Numbered from the stretch's first letter, positions 1 to 13,875 are shown. The stretch: 64,000 nt of DNA from an uncultured Litoreibacter sp. (GCA_947494645.1 CANLVO010000001.1:1736001-1800000), one strand, 5' to 3'. Translations and numbers: made by a program. The notes: generated by a model not told the origin, from the letters alone.

Positions 1-3768
<3,768 letters not shown>

Positions 3769-3770
3769 TC

Positions 3771-3793
3771 CGCTTCATCTTGGCGAAAATACC
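3771..3793. repeat. Dispersed intergenic GTATTTT-type motif, copy A
   Basis: On the minus strand this reads GGTATTTTCGCCAAGATGAA. Related sequences occur in three other intergenic gaps of this window (15071-15090, 46091-46124, 53504-53534). It lies immediately after the tmpB stop codon, between converging genes. Confidence 0.4.
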
Positions 3794-3874
3794 TTCCAGA
3801 GTTTGCCCGCGTGGCTGAGACTGAAAGTCTCAAAGAACGCAAAACATCACGCGCGGCGCAGACGCACCTCAAGA

Positions 3875-4099
3875 TCAGCTGTCGTCGCCATCCGGATCAG
3901 CTTGCCCGATCCCCTTGAACAGGAATTTGAACGGCAAGGCCCAAACCACGCCGAGGCCCAGATAGATCAGCAGCTCCAGCAAAAAAGACGGGCGCGGCAA
4001 CAGACCGACCAGCGTCACGGCCCCGATGATGTAAAGCGGCAGCCCGATCACCAGCAATAAAAGCGCCCAGCGTTTGCGGGCTTTGTAGCTCAAGGCCAT
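3875..4099 (-). CDS. DUF2842 small membrane protein
   Basis: This 74-residue protein has two predicted membrane spans (about residues 11-32 and 40-58), a basic N-terminus (MALSYKARKRW) and a short acidic tail ending DPDGDDS. It matches my memory of the DUF2842 family found in Rhodobacterales. It begins nine bases after the purA stop codon on the same strand, so it is probably co-transcribed with purA. Function is unknown. Confidence 0.75.
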   Translation of the reverse strand: MALSYKARKRWALLLLVIGLPLYIIGAVTLVGLLPRPSFLLELLIYLGLGVVWALPFKFLFKGIGQADPDGDDS

Positions 4100-4108
4100 G
4101 TCGCGTCC

Positions 4109-5404
4109 TCAGTCTGCGAACGGGTCGGTCACCAATATAGTGTCTTCGCGTTCCGGCGAGGTGGAAAGTAGCGCGACCGGGCAGTCGATCAACTCCTCGA
4201 CGCGGCGCACGTATTTGATGGCTTCCGCTGGCAGCTCCGCCCAGGACCGCGCGCCCTCGGTTGACTGCGACCAGCCGGGCATCTCTTCATAAATCGGTGT
4301 GCAGCGTGCCTGCTGCTCAGACGCCATTGGCAAGTAATCCAGCCGCTCCCCGTCCAGCTCATAGGCCACGCAAATCTTCAACGTCTCGAACCCGTCCAGC
4401 ACATCGAGCTTTGTCAGCGAAATACCCGTCACGCCCGAGGTCGCACAGGTCTGGCGCACCAAAGCCGCATCGAACCACCCGCAGCGGCGCTTACGCCCGG
4501 TAACCGTGCCAAACTCATGGCCGCGTTCGCCCAAACGCTGCCCGTCCGCATCGTCCAGCTCTGTCGGAAACGGGCCTTCGCCCACGCGGGTCGTGTAGGC
4601 CTTCACGATGCCCAACACATAGTCGATCGAAGTCGGGCCAACGCCTACGCCCGTCGCCGCTTGGCCCGCGATCACATTCGACGAGGTCACAAAGGGATAG
4701 GTCCCGAAATCGATATCGAGCAGCGCACCTTGGGCACCTTCAAACAGAATGCGCTCGCCGCGCTTCTTGCGCTCGTTCATTTCTTTCCAGACCGGGGCGG
4801 CATAGGGCAGGATCTGCGGCGCGATCTCGCGCAGTTGGGCCACCAGCGCGTCGCGGTCCACAGGCGCGATTCCGAGCCCTTTCCGCAGCGGGTCATGGTG
4901 CTGCAACGCGCGGTCCACCCGCGCCTCCAACGTGGCTTCATCGGCCAGATCGGCCACCCGGACGGAGCGGCGGCCGACCTTATCTTCATACGCGGGTCCA
5001 ATGCCCCGCCCCGTCGTGCCGATCTTGGTGCCTTTGGAAGCCGCCTCCTCCCGTGCCCGGTCCAGCTCGCCGTGGATCGGCAGGATCAGGGGCGTGTTCT
5101 CAGCAATCATCAGCGTCTCTGGCGAGATATCGACACCTTGTTTTCGGATTGACGCGATCTCGCCCACCAGATGCCACGGGTCCAGCACGACCCCATTGCC
5201 AATCACCGACAGCTTGCCGCCGCGCACCACGCCCGAGGGCAGCGCGTTCAGCTTAAACACCTCGCCGTCAATAACCAGCGTGTGGCCCGCATTATGGCCG
5301 CCCTGAAAGCGCACAATCGTGTCGGCGCGTTCCGACAACCAATCGACAATCTTGCCTTTCCCCTCGTCGCCCCATTGGGCGCCGACAACGACGACATTGG
5401 CCAT
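4109..5404 (-). CDS. purA: Adenylosuccinate synthetase
   Basis: PurA joins IMP and aspartate using GTP to make adenylosuccinate, the first AMP-specific step of purine synthesis. The 431-residue protein starts [20 protein letters not shown], which is the family P-loop and catalytic start, followed by [10 protein letters not shown] and [13 protein letters not shown]. The start is fixed by this N-terminus and by AGGGGAAG just upstream; longer frames on this strand run into the secG promoter region. It is divergent from secG, and purB for the next step lies in the same window at 54448-55752. Confidence 0.97.
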   Translation of the reverse strand: MANVVVVGAQWGDEGKGKIVDWLSERADTIVRFQGGHNAGHTLVIDGEVFKLNALPSGVVRGGKLSVIGNGVVLDPWHLVGEIASIRKQGVDISPETLMIAENTPLILPIHGELDRAREEAASKGTKIGTTGRGIGPAYEDKVGRRSVRVADLADEATLEARVDRALQHHDPLRKGLGIAPVDRDALVAQLREIAPQILPYAAPVWKEMNERKKRGERILFEGAQGALLDIDFGTYPFVTSSNVIAGQAATGVGVGPTSIDYVLGIVKAYTTRVGEGPFPTELDDADGQRLGERGHEFGTVTGRKRRCGWFDAALVRQTCATSGVTGISLTKLDVLDGFETLKICVAYELDGERLDYLPMASEQQARCTPIYEEMPGWSQSTEGARSWAELPAEAIKYVRRVEELIDCPVALLSTSPEREDTILVTDPFAD

Positions 5405-5581
5405 GATACTTCCCCTGACTGTCCGATTTGGATTGAAACCCGCGCCCGTATAGCCGGGCGGCCCCGCAGGCGAAACCCTCAAATGCCAAATCAAGCGGGC
5501 CAATTGGCGCGTCATGGGTTGCGTGCAGGCCATGGCACGATTACATACGCGCCAACTCGAACGCGAAGGCCGCATCCGTCC

Positions 5582-5947
5582 ATGGAAAACATTGTCCTGA
5601 CCATCCACCTGATCATCTCGCTTTGCCTGATCGGGATCGTGCTTATCCAACGCTCTGAGGGCGGCGGTCTGGGCATTGGTGGCGGCGGCGGTGGCGGCGC
5701 GATGAGCGGCCGCCCGGCGGTCACAGCGCTTGGCAAGCTGACATGGCTGTTCGGGATTGCGTTCGTGATCACCTCGATCACGTTGACGGTGCTGGCACAG
5801 CAAAACAGCGGTGGCAGCTCGGTGCTGGATGGCGACGGCTTGCTGCCGCCTGTGACCACCGACGAAAACACCATCCCATCAGGTGACGTGCTCTTGCCGC
5901 CCACCACTGGTGACGCACCGCTGACGCCGCCGCGCGTCGACGAGTAG
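5582..5947 (+). CDS. secG: Preprotein translocase subunit SecG
   Basis: SecG is the small subunit of the SecYEG channel. The 121-residue protein has two membrane spans (about residues 2-20 and 52-73) separated by the typical cytoplasmic Gly-rich loop with [17 protein letters not shown]. An acidic, Pro-rich periplasmic tail follows, as is common in alphaproteobacteria. The start at 5582 ([11 protein letters not shown]) places the first span correctly. It is divergent from purA and precedes pyrG. Confidence 0.93.
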   Translation: MENIVLTIHLIISLCLIGIVLIQRSEGGGLGIGGGGGGGAMSGRPAVTALGKLTWLFGIAFVITSITLTVLAQQNSGGSSVLDGDGLLPPVTTDENTIPSGDVLLPPTTGDAPLTPPRVDE

Positions 5948-6148
5948 CCTCCTACCCGGGCCAAATTCCTACCAATTCTAGGGGCTTACGCTACGGCCCC
6001 TACATGATCTTGTCGTTTTCTGGGGATAAAGCGCCCGCCTGCGGTTGCGGCATGGCCCCGAATCCTTTATGTCTTAAATCCCGTGAGTAAGGGCATCTGA
6101 GTGCCCCGAAACACCATAAAAACACTTGGACGCGGGGCGCATCGGCAC

Positions 6149-7792
6149 ATGGCGAGATACATTTTTATTACCGGCGGCGTTGTGTCTTCGCTTGGCAAGG
6201 GGCTGGCCTCTGCAGCGTTGGGGGCACTCTTGCAGGCGCGTGGCTATTCGGTGCGGCTGCGCAAGCTTGACCCTTATCTCAACGTCGATCCCGGCACCAT
6301 GTCACCCTTTGAGCATGGCGAGGTTTTCGTCACCGATGACGGGGCCGAGACCGACCTTGATCTGGGCCATTACGAGCGTTTCACCGGTGTGGCCGCGCGC
6401 AACAGCGATTCCATCTCCTCGGGGCGGGTCTATTCTACCGTGCTCGAAAAAGAGCGGCGCGGCGACTATCTGGGCAAGACCATCCAGGTGATCCCGCATG
6501 TCACCAACGAGATCAAAGACTTCATCGAGATCGGCGATTCTGAAGTGGATTTCATGCTCTGCGAGATCGGCGGCACCGTCGGCGACATCGAGGGCCTGCC
6601 GTTTTTCGAAGCCATCCGCCAATTCAGCCATGAGCGCCCGCGTGGCGAGTGCCTGTTCATGCACCTCACTCTGCTGCCTTATCTTGCAGCCTCAGGCGAG
6701 TTGAAAACCAAACCGACTCAGCACTCCGTCAAAGAGCTGCAATCCATCGGCATCGCGCCGGACATTCTGGTTTGCCGATCCGAGCATGAGATCCCCGAGA
6801 AGGAACGCGAGAAGCTGGCGCTGTTTTGCAATGTGCGCAAGGAAAGCGTTATCGCCGCCTACGACCTGAAATCCATCTATGAGGCACCGCTGGCCTACCA
6901 CGAGCAGGGGCTCGACCAAGCGGTGCTCGACGCCTTTGGCATCACGCCTGCGCCCAAGCCCAAACTCGACGTGTGGCAGGACGTGAAAGACCGCGTGAAC
7001 AACCCCGAGGGCGAAGTCAAAGTCGCGATTGTCGGCAAATACACCCAGCTGGAGGACGCCTATAAATCGATCAACGAAGCGTTGACCCATGGCGGCATGA
7101 AAAACCGCGTGAAGGTCAAAATCGAATGGGTGGACGCGGAGATTTTCGACCGCGAAGACGCGGCCCCGCATCTGGAAGGCTACCACGCCATTCTGGTGCC
7201 CGGCGGCTTTGGTGAACGCGGCACAGAAGGCAAAATCAAGGCCGCGCAATTCGCGCGTGAGCATAAGATCCCCTATCTGGGCATTTGCCTTGGCATGCAA
7301 ATGGCAGTGATCGAGGCCGCCCGAAACCTTGCAGGGATCGAGACCGCGGGCTCCGAGGAATTCGACCATGAGGCCGGTAAGAAGCGGTTTGAACCTGTGG
7401 TCTATCACCTTAAGGAATGGGTGCAGGGCAATCACAAGGTCAAGCGCAAGGAAGGCGACGACAAGGGCGGCACCATGCGTCTGGGCGCCTATAACGCGAC
7501 CCTGACCGAGGGCTCGAAAGTGGCTGAGGTTTACGGCACCACCGCCATCGAGGAGCGGCACCGCCACCGCTATGAGGTGGACATCAAATACCGCGCAGAG
7601 CTGGAAAAACAGGGGCTGATCTTCTCGGGCATGTCGCCAGACGGCGCGCTGCCAGAGATCGTCGAAGTGAAAGACCATCCGTGGTTCATCGGCGTGCAGT
7701 TCCACCCCGAGCTGAAGTCCAAACCCTTCGCGCCGCATCCGCTGTTTGCCGACTTCGTCCGTGCCGCCAAGGACGTCTCGCGGCTGGTATAG
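6149..7792 (+). CDS. pyrG: CTP synthase
   Basis: PyrG makes CTP from UTP, ATP and glutamine. The 547-residue protein has the N-terminal amidoligase domain ([19 protein letters not shown] at the start, then [13 protein letters not shown]) and a C-terminal class I glutamine amidotransferase domain with the nucleophile in GICLGMQ and the HPE motif in [10 protein letters not shown]. The start at 6149 fits the family N-terminus; an upstream in-frame ATG at 6101 would add 16 unrelated residues. The 200 bases between secG and pyrG hold a hairpin-like GC-rich segment near 5985-6006 without a T run, and nothing else I can name. Confidence 0.97.
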   Translation: MARYIFITGGVVSSLGKGLASAALGALLQARGYSVRLRKLDPYLNVDPGTMSPFEHGEVFVTDDGAETDLDLGHYERFTGVAARNSDSISSGRVYSTVLEKERRGDYLGKTIQVIPHVTNEIKDFIEIGDSEVDFMLCEIGGTVGDIEGLPFFEAIRQFSHERPRGECLFMHLTLLPYLAASGELKTKPTQHSVKELQSIGIAPDILVCRSEHEIPEKEREKLALFCNVRKESVIAAYDLKSIYEAPLAYHEQGLDQAVLDAFGITPAPKPKLDVWQDVKDRVNNPEGEVKVAIVGKYTQLEDAYKSINEALTHGGMKNRVKVKIEWVDAEIFDREDAAPHLEGYHAILVPGGFGERGTEGKIKAAQFAREHKIPYLGICLGMQMAVIEAARNLAGIETAGSEEFDHEAGKKRFEPVVYHLKEWVQGNHKVKRKEGDDKGGTMRLGAYNATLTEGSKVAEVYGTTAIEERHRHRYEVDIKYRAELEKQGLIFSGMSPDGALPEIVEVKDHPWFIGVQFHPELKSKPFAPHPLFADFVRAAKDVSRLV

Positions 7793-7800
7793 GAGGCCTT

Positions 7801-8196
7801 ATGTTCTCATCGTGGTTCAGCAAACCCCTCCCGTCTGCGCCCTTGCCCGAAGTGACCGCAGAGCTTGCGCTGGGCGCCTTGCTGGTGCGCATGGCCAAGG
7901 TAGACGAGGTCTACCATCTTGCCGAGATATCGACCCTCGACCGCGTGCTGGCTGACCGTTTTGACCTGAACCCGGTCGAGGCCGCGAAAATGCGGGCCAC
8001 CTGCGAGCAGCTTGAGAAAGCCGCCCCAGACACGGAGCAGTTCGTAGCGCTGGTACGCGACAACGTGGCTTTGGCTGACCGGGCAGCGCTTTTGACAACG
8101 CTCAAACGCGTGGCAGAGGCCGATGGGGTGGAACGCGCAGAAGAGATGGAACTGATCAAGGAGCTACGCCTGTCGCTTCTGCCCACCGAGACGTGA
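7801..8196 (+). CDS. TerB-family protein (first of two)
   Basis: This 131-residue all-helical protein resembles the tellurite-resistance TerB (COG4103) family: an N-terminal segment ELALGALLVRMAKVDEVYHLAEI and a C-terminal repeat EADGVERAEEMELI, which form the two acidic metal-binding-like helices of that fold. It starts eight bases after pyrG with AGGAGG in the gap, so it probably shares the pyrG transcript. A paralogue lies at 8563-9009. Function is unknown; the name does not imply tellurite resistance here. Confidence 0.8.
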   Translation: MFSSWFSKPLPSAPLPEVTAELALGALLVRMAKVDEVYHLAEISTLDRVLADRFDLNPVEAAKMRATCEQLEKAAPDTEQFVALVRDNVALADRAALLTTLKRVAEADGVERAEEMELIKELRLSLLPTET

Positions 8197-8268
8197 GCCT
8201 GCCTACCCCTTGCAAATCGGCGCCCATTGGTTAGCTGTTAAGCATAATAGAGCCCGGAAAGGACTGTC

Positions 8269-8562
8269 ATGCCCAAAGCCTACTGGGTCGCTAATGCGAC
8301 CGTCACCAACCCCGACGCCTACCAGAAATACCGCGAGGCGAACGCAGAACCTTTCGCAAAATACGGTGCGAAGTTTCTGGTGCGTGGCGGCGACCAAACC
8401 GCTGTTGAAGGCGATCCGGCACCGCGCACCGTTGTGATCGAGTTCAAAGATCTCGCCACCGCGCAGGCCTGCTACAACAGCCCTGAATACCAAAGCGCCA
8501 AAGCCATTCGCGACGGCGCGGCCACCGCAAATATGGTGATTGTAGAAGGTTATGACCCGTAA
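8269..8562 (+). CDS. DUF1330 domain protein
   Basis: This 97-residue protein is a DUF1330-type ferredoxin-like alpha/beta barrel protein. It shows the family pattern YWVANATVTNPDAYQKY at the start, then KYGAKFLVRGG, and EFKDLATAQACYNSPEYQ. GGAAAGGA precedes the ATG. Its stop codon is directly followed by the start of the second TerB gene, giving a coupled pair. The biochemical role is unknown. Confidence 0.88.
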   Translation: MPKAYWVANATVTNPDAYQKYREANAEPFAKYGAKFLVRGGDQTAVEGDPAPRTVVIEFKDLATAQACYNSPEYQSAKAIRDGAATANMVIVEGYDP

Positions 8563-9009
8563 ATGTTCGACGCGCTGCTGAAAGCCCTGACGGGCGACGC
8601 TCCCGACCCGCTGCCAGAAACCGATGCCCGCCTCGCGCTGGCCGCCTTGCTGGTGCGGCTGGCCCGCACGGATGGGTCTTATGACGCCTCCGAGGCTGCG
8701 CGCATCGACCTGATCCTAGCGCGGCGCTACCAGATCACGGATGCCGACGCCGCCAAGCTGCGCGGCGACGCCGAAGTGCTAGAGACCGAGGCCCCTGACA
8801 CGGTGCGCTTTACCCGGTCGATCAAGGATCACACCGCGCATGAACAGCGCGATAGCGTGATCGAAGACATCTGGGAACTGGCACTGGCGGACGGCACGCG
8901 GTCTGATGACGAGGACAGCCTGATCCGCATGATCGCGCCATTGCTTGGCATCAATGACCGCGACAGCGCCTTGGCCCGTCAACGGGTGATCGACCGTCTG
9001 AACGGGTAA
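8563..9009 (+). CDS. TerB-family protein (second of two)
   Basis: This 148-residue protein shares the TerB layout with the gene at 7801: DARLALAALLVRLARTDGSYDASE near the N-terminus and LADGTRSDDEDSLIRMI near the C-terminus, both acidic helix pairs. The ATG follows the DUF1330 TAA with no gap, so translation is probably coupled. The two TerB genes flanking a DUF1330 gene look like a duplicated unit. Function is unknown. Confidence 0.8.
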   Translation: MFDALLKALTGDAPDPLPETDARLALAALLVRLARTDGSYDASEAARIDLILARRYQITDADAAKLRGDAEVLETEAPDTVRFTRSIKDHTAHEQRDSVIEDIWELALADGTRSDDEDSLIRMIAPLLGINDRDSALARQRVIDRLNG

Positions 9010-9075
9010 CGGACTTGACGGCTTGGCGAGCGCCCTGCCAAGTGGCGCAAGGCTGACCACCGTCGAGGACCGCAG

Positions 9076-10410
9076 ATGAACACCTGGCTTTCCGAGCATC
9101 CCGAAATCCGCAACATCCGCGCGGCCGTCTCTGACCTCAATGGTCAGGCACGTGGCAAGCGGATGCCTGCACGTTTTGGGAACAAGCTGCTGAGCGAAGG
9201 CTCACGGATGCCAATGTCGGTGCTCAATGTGGATATCTGGGGTGACGATATCGAAGACAGCCCGCTGGTCTTTGCCTCTGGCGATGCGGACGGGGTCCTG
9301 AAGCCCACTGAGCGGGGCTTCGTGCCGATGCCATGGTTGGCGACGCCGACAGCCTTGCTGCCGATGTGGATGTTTCTAGATGATGGCACGCCCTTTGCGG
9401 GCGATCCCCGTCATGCGCTGAAGCTGGTGCTGGACCGCTACGCAGCACTTGGCTGGACACCTGTGGTCGCGACCGAGTTGGAATTCTATCTGATTGATGA
9501 CGCGGGCGACACGTTGCAATCGCCGCCCTCGCCCCGCTCCGGCAAACGGCGTCTGGGGGGCGAGGTGCTGTCGCTGCGTGCGCTCGACGCGTTCGACAGC
9601 TTCTTTACCGAACTGTACGACGCCTGCGAGACCATGGATATCCCGGCTGAGGCCGCGATTTCCGAAGGGGGTATGGGGCAATATGAGATCAACCTCAGCC
9701 ACAGCCCCGACGCCCTGAAAGCCGCCGATGATGCTTGGTTGTTCAAACTTCTGGTGCGCGGGCTGGCGCGCAAACATGGCTTTGCCGCAAGCTTCATGGC
9801 CAAGCCCTATCCGGAGGAAGCTGGCACCGGGTTGCACACCCACTTCTCTGTGCTCGACGCCGAGGGTCGCAATATCTTCGACGACGGCGGGGAGGTCGGC
9901 ACCGCCGTGTTGCACCACGCTATTGCGGGCTGTTTGGCGGCGATGCCCGCATCGACGCTTGTGTTTGCGCCGCATGGCAACAGCTATGACCGCTTCATGC
10001 CCGGCTCCCATGCGCCAACTGGCATTGCTTGGGGGTATGAGAACCGCACGACGGCCATCCGGGTGCCAGCAGGCGACCCCAAGGCGCGCCGTATCGAGCA
10101 CCGCGTTGCGGGGGGCGACATCAACCCGTATCTGATGCTTTCGGTCGTCTTAGGGGCGGCGTTGCTGGGCATCGAAGACAAGCTGAAGGCGCCCGCCCCC
10201 GTGAAGGGTTCTGCCTATGAGGCCAAGCTGGCGCAGCTGCCGACGCGTTGGGATGATGCCATTGCCGCCTTTGAGAGCGACGCGCTGACCCCGCGCTTGT
10301 TACCCAAACAGCTGATCCGCAACTACGTGATGACCAAGAAGCAAGAGGCGCAATATTACGCAGAGCTGAGCCCTGCGGAGCGGATCGACCTCTATCTCGA
10401 CACCGTTTAG
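9076..10410 (+). CDS. Glutamine synthetase-like gamma-glutamyl ligase (PuuA/GlnA-type)
   Basis: This 444-residue protein has the glutamine synthetase fold but its start lacks the housekeeping GlnA features. It shows the catalytic metal motif ELEFYL, then EGGMGQYEINLSHS, the GLHTHFSVL metal loop, and the Arg/Glu region ENRTTAIRVP. Together with the neighbouring amidotransferase, second ligase and FAD oxidase it most likely attaches glutamate to an amine (putrescine-like pathway, as E. coli PuuA). The exact amine cannot be read from sequence. It is the first gene of the cluster, 61 nt before the amidotransferase. Confidence 0.85.
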   Translation: MNTWLSEHPEIRNIRAAVSDLNGQARGKRMPARFGNKLLSEGSRMPMSVLNVDIWGDDIEDSPLVFASGDADGVLKPTERGFVPMPWLATPTALLPMWMFLDDGTPFAGDPRHALKLVLDRYAALGWTPVVATELEFYLIDDAGDTLQSPPSPRSGKRRLGGEVLSLRALDAFDSFFTELYDACETMDIPAEAAISEGGMGQYEINLSHSPDALKAADDAWLFKLLVRGLARKHGFAASFMAKPYPEEAGTGLHTHFSVLDAEGRNIFDDGGEVGTAVLHHAIAGCLAAMPASTLVFAPHGNSYDRFMPGSHAPTGIAWGYENRTTAIRVPAGDPKARRIEHRVAGGDINPYLMLSVVLGAALLGIEDKLKAPAPVKGSAYEAKLAQLPTRWDDAIAAFESDALTPRLLPKQLIRNYVMTKKQEAQYYAELSPAERIDLYLDTV

Positions 10411-10471
10411 CAAACTTCCCATGCCCGGGATCATCCGCTAGGGTTCTGCAACACAACCAACGAGTCTTCTC

Positions 10472-11170
10472 ATGAAAATCGGCATCCTCGAATGCGGTCA
10501 CACCATGCCCGAGGTCAAGACCAAGCACGGCACCTTCCCGGAAATGTTTGCGCGGCTGCTCGACGGCAATGGCTTTAGCTTTGCCAATTACGATGTTGAA
10601 TTCATGCAATTTCCCGAAAGCGTTTCGGAGTGTGACGGCTGGCTGCTGACAGGCTCCAAACACGGGGCCTACGAGGATCATGCCTTCATTGCGCCTCTGA
10701 CCACCTTCATTCGAGAAAGCTACGCGGCGGGTGTCCCGATGGTCGGCATCTGCTTCGGCCATCAGATCATTGCGCAGGCGCTTGGCGGCCATGTCGAGAA
10801 GTTCAAAGACGGCTGGTCGCTGGGGCTGACAGAATACGAGTTTGATGATGTTGGTACGGTCAGCCTGAACGCGTGGCACCAAGATCAGGTCATCACGCTG
10901 CCTGAGGACGCGAGGGTCGTGGCCTCCAACGATTTCTGCGCCAATGCGGCTCTGGTCTATAATGACCGTGCCTTTACCGTGCAGCCACACCCCGAGTTCT
11001 CTGGCCCCATTATTGGTGATTATGCCGATATGCGCCGGGGCACGGCAGACTACCCGGATACGCTGATGGACCGTGCCAAAGCGCGGGCCAGCGAGCCAGA
11101 CCACAACGCAGTGCTGGCCGCGCAAATTGCGGCGTTCTTCAAACAACCGCGCGAGGCCCGCCATGGCTGA
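10472..11170 (+). CDS. Class I glutamine amidotransferase-like hydrolase
   Basis: This 232-residue protein is a stand-alone triad glutamine amidotransferase domain. The nucleophile is C94 in GICFGHQ and the base is H173 with E175 in QPHPEF. It resembles GuaA-type amidotransferase domains annotated as glutamine amidotransferases. In this neighbourhood it may hydrolyse a gamma-glutamyl amide, the role PuuD plays in E. coli, although PuuD itself belongs to a slightly different branch. Its last 8 bases overlap the start of the next ligase gene, so it is in an operon. Confidence 0.85.
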   Translation: MKIGILECGHTMPEVKTKHGTFPEMFARLLDGNGFSFANYDVEFMQFPESVSECDGWLLTGSKHGAYEDHAFIAPLTTFIRESYAAGVPMVGICFGHQIIAQALGGHVEKFKDGWSLGLTEYEFDDVGTVSLNAWHQDQVITLPEDARVVASNDFCANAALVYNDRAFTVQPHPEFSGPIIGDYADMRRGTADYPDTLMDRAKARASEPDHNAVLAAQIAAFFKQPREARHG

Positions 11171-12524
11171 CAGTTGGATGGACGCGCTACCGGAGGCCGC
11201 CAAGCTTTATCTCAAGGACCGGCGGTTGGATGAGGTCGAATGCGTGATCTCTGACTTGCCCGGCATTGCGCGTGGCAAGGCGGTGCCCGCATCGAAATTC
11301 GCCAAGCAATCGCAGTTCTTCCTGCCCAACTCGATCTATTTCCAGACCATCACCGGCGGTTGGGGGGAGGCCGCAGGCGAGGACGGCTTTACCGAGCCGG
11401 ATATGGTGTTGAAACCCGACATGGACACCGCCACGGCGGCACCCTGGACCGGGGACTGGACCTTGCAGGTCATCCACGACGCATTTGATCAGGCAGGCCA
11501 CCCGGTGCCGTTTTCGCCGCGCAACGTGCTCAAACGTGTCTGTGCGCTTTACCATAAAGAGGGCTGGACGCCCGTCGTGGCGCCGGAGATGGAATTCTTC
11601 CTTGTGGCCCGCAACATCAACCCGGCCGAGGCCATCCAACCAATGATGGGCCGTTCAGGCCGTCCGGCCGCCGCGCGTCAGGCCTATTCGATGTCCGCGG
11701 TCGACGAATTCGGCCCGGTGATCGACGACATTTATGACTTTGCAGAAAGTCAGGGGTTCGAGATTGACGGCATCACCCAAGAAGGCGGTGCGGGTCAGCT
11801 TGAGATCAATCTGCGCCACGGCGACCCGGTGAAACTGGCCGACGAAATCTTCTACTTCAAGCGCCTGATCCGGGAGGCCGCCCTGCGCCACAACTGCTTT
11901 GCGACCTTCATGGCCAAACCCATCGAAGGTGAGCCCGGCTCTGCCATGCATATTCACCACTCGGTGGTCGACAGCGAGAGCGGCAAAAACATCTTTTCGG
12001 GGCCGCGCGGGGCCGAGACGCCAGAGTTCATGCATTTCATTGGCGGGCTGCAACGCCACCTGCCCTCTGCAATTGCTCTGATGGCGCCTTACGTGAACAG
12101 CTACCGGCGCTACGTCAAAGATCATGCCGCCCCGATCAATCTGGAATGGGGCCGCGACAACCGCACCACGGGCATCCGCGTGCCGGTTGCAGAACCTGTC
12201 GCGCGGCGGATCGAAAACCGCTTGGCCGGAATGGACTGCAATCCGTATCTGGCCATCGCCGCCTCACTGGCCTGCGGCTATCTCGGGCTAAAAGGCAAAG
12301 AGAAACCCACTAAGGAATTCAAAGGCGACGCCTATGACGGCGACGAAGACATCCCGCGCGATCTGTTCTCGGCGCTTAATCTTCTGACCGAAAACAAGGA
12401 GATGGCGGCGTGTCTTCATCCAGATTTTGTGCGGGTCTTCTCCATTGTGAAGATGGCGGAGTATGACGAATTCCTGCAGGTCATCTCCCCTTGGGAGCGT
12501 GAGCATCTGCTGCTGAACGTATGA
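11163..12524 (+). CDS. Second glutamine synthetase-like gamma-glutamyl ligase (PuuA-type)
   Basis: This 453-residue protein is a second member of the glutamine synthetase family, clearly different in sequence from the gene at 9076. Motifs are EMEFFL, EGGAGQLEINLRHG, AMHIHHSVV and DNRTTGIRVP. The start at 11163 (MADSWMDALPEAAK) overlaps the preceding stop; a longer upstream frame reads through the amidotransferase in another phase. The stop overlaps the next start as ATGA. Two ligases in one operon suggest either two amine substrates or a mixed complex. Assignment to polyamine catabolism is inferred from context. Confidence 0.87.
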   Translation: MADSWMDALPEAAKLYLKDRRLDEVECVISDLPGIARGKAVPASKFAKQSQFFLPNSIYFQTITGGWGEAAGEDGFTEPDMVLKPDMDTATAAPWTGDWTLQVIHDAFDQAGHPVPFSPRNVLKRVCALYHKEGWTPVVAPEMEFFLVARNINPAEAIQPMMGRSGRPAAARQAYSMSAVDEFGPVIDDIYDFAESQGFEIDGITQEGGAGQLEINLRHGDPVKLADEIFYFKRLIREAALRHNCFATFMAKPIEGEPGSAMHIHHSVVDSESGKNIFSGPRGAETPEFMHFIGGLQRHLPSAIALMAPYVNSYRRYVKDHAAPINLEWGRDNRTTGIRVPVAEPVARRIENRLAGMDCNPYLAIAASLACGYLGLKGKEKPTKEFKGDAYDGDEDIPRDLFSALNLLTENKEMAACLHPDFVRVFSIVKMAEYDEFLQVISPWEREHLLLNV

Positions 12525-13813
12525 ACCTGCTCGATGCCAATGACCGGCGTGGGACCTATCCTGACAGTTGGTACACGGCAACGGCTGACCCGCTTGACCC
12601 GTTTGATCCGCTGCGCGGTGAGATGCGAGCCGATCTTTGCGTGATCGGCGGCGGCTATACCGGGCTTTCAGCGGCGTTGCATGCCGCACGAGCAGGCCAG
12701 CGGGTCGTCATTCTGGAGGCGCAGCGGGTGGGCTTTGGGGCATCAGGGCGCAATGGCGGACAGGTTGGCGCCGCGTTCAACGCCAGCCAGCAAGAGCTTG
12801 AAAAGACATGTGGAATGGACGATGCGCGCAAACTGTTTGAGCTGGCGCGTGCGGCGGCGGCGTTGACGCGCGAGTTGGCTGGAGATGCGGGCTACAAACC
12901 CGGTGTGATCCACGCGGACCGGTTTGATCTCGAAGTGTCGGACACCCATGCGGGTGTCGCCCATCTGCAAGACCGCTATGGGTGCACCCAAACCCGCGCG
13001 TTGGACCGTGACGCGGTTCGGGCGCTGACCGGTAGTAACAGCTATGCAGGCGGCGCACTGGATATGGCCGGAGGGCATTTGCACCCGCTGCGCTACGTCT
13101 TCTCGCTGGCGCGCGCCTGTATTGCCGCCGGGGTTCGGATATTCGAGACGACCCGCGTGCATGACATCACGGATGGTAGCCCGGCGACCGTGCGCAGTGA
13201 TCAAGGGCGGGTGAGCGCGGATCATGTGATCATCGCCACCAATGGCTACGGCACCGGGCTGAGCCGTAGCAGTCGCGCCCGCGTCATGCCGATTAACAAT
13301 TTCATTGTGGCAACAGAACCGCTTGGCGACCGAGGCTTATCCATTCTTAACCAAGATCACTGCGCCTATGACAGTCGCTTCGTGGTGAATTACTACCGCA
13401 AATCGGAGGATGGGCGGCTGCTTTTCGGCGGCGGCGAAAGTTACGGCTACCGCTTTCCGAAAGACATTGCTTCACTCGTGCGCAAGCCTTTGGAACAGAC
13501 CTTCCCGAACCTGAAAGGCCTCAAGCTGGATTACGCTTGGGGCGGCACCCTCGCTATCACCATGTCGCGCCTCCCCTACGTGGCCCGCCCTGCCCCCAAT
13601 GTGCTGATCGCCTCAGGCTATTCCGGCACTGGTGTGGCCATGGCAACAATGGCCGGCAAACTGATGGCAGAAGCAACTGTGGCTCAATCCGAGGGCTTGG
13701 CGCTTCTTTCGTCCCTGCCCACCCCACGCTTCCCCGGCGGCGGCGCGTTTCGTAGCCCGCTGCTGGCGCTCGCCATGAGCTGGTATGCTCTGCGGGACCG
13801 TATTGGTATCTAG
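12521..13813 (+). CDS. FAD-dependent oxidoreductase (PuuB/OrdL-like gamma-glutamylputrescine oxidase)
   Basis: This 430-residue DAO-type flavoprotein has the dinucleotide-binding motif CVIGGGYTGLSAALHAA near residues 36-52 and the OrdL/PuuB-typical QRVGFGASGRNGGQVG. A C-terminal YSGTGVAMATMAGKL helps bind FAD. It starts in an ATGA overlap with the second ligase. In the PuuABD scheme it would oxidise the gamma-glutamylated amine to an aldehyde. No aldehyde dehydrogenase (PuuC) is present in the window, so that step must be encoded elsewhere. Confidence 0.87.
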   Translation: MNLLDANDRRGTYPDSWYTATADPLDPFDPLRGEMRADLCVIGGGYTGLSAALHAARAGQRVVILEAQRVGFGASGRNGGQVGAAFNASQQELEKTCGMDDARKLFELARAAAALTRELAGDAGYKPGVIHADRFDLEVSDTHAGVAHLQDRYGCTQTRALDRDAVRALTGSNSYAGGALDMAGGHLHPLRYVFSLARACIAAGVRIFETTRVHDITDGSPATVRSDQGRVSADHVIIATNGYGTGLSRSSRARVMPINNFIVATEPLGDRGLSILNQDHCAYDSRFVVNYYRKSEDGRLLFGGGESYGYRFPKDIASLVRKPLEQTFPNLKGLKLDYAWGGTLAITMSRLPYVARPAPNVLIASGYSGTGVAMATMAGKLMAEATVAQSEGLALLSSLPTPRFPGGGAFRSPLLALAMSWYALRDRIGI

Positions 13814-13875
13814 CCGAATATCTGAAACTATGTTACGGCTTTTCGGAAATTACCTTTTCAGGCAAGGACGCAACC

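Noticed and set aside
5985-6006. AGGGGC / GCCCCT hairpin after secG
   Set aside because: No T run follows and the arms are only six bases, so I did not call it a terminator.
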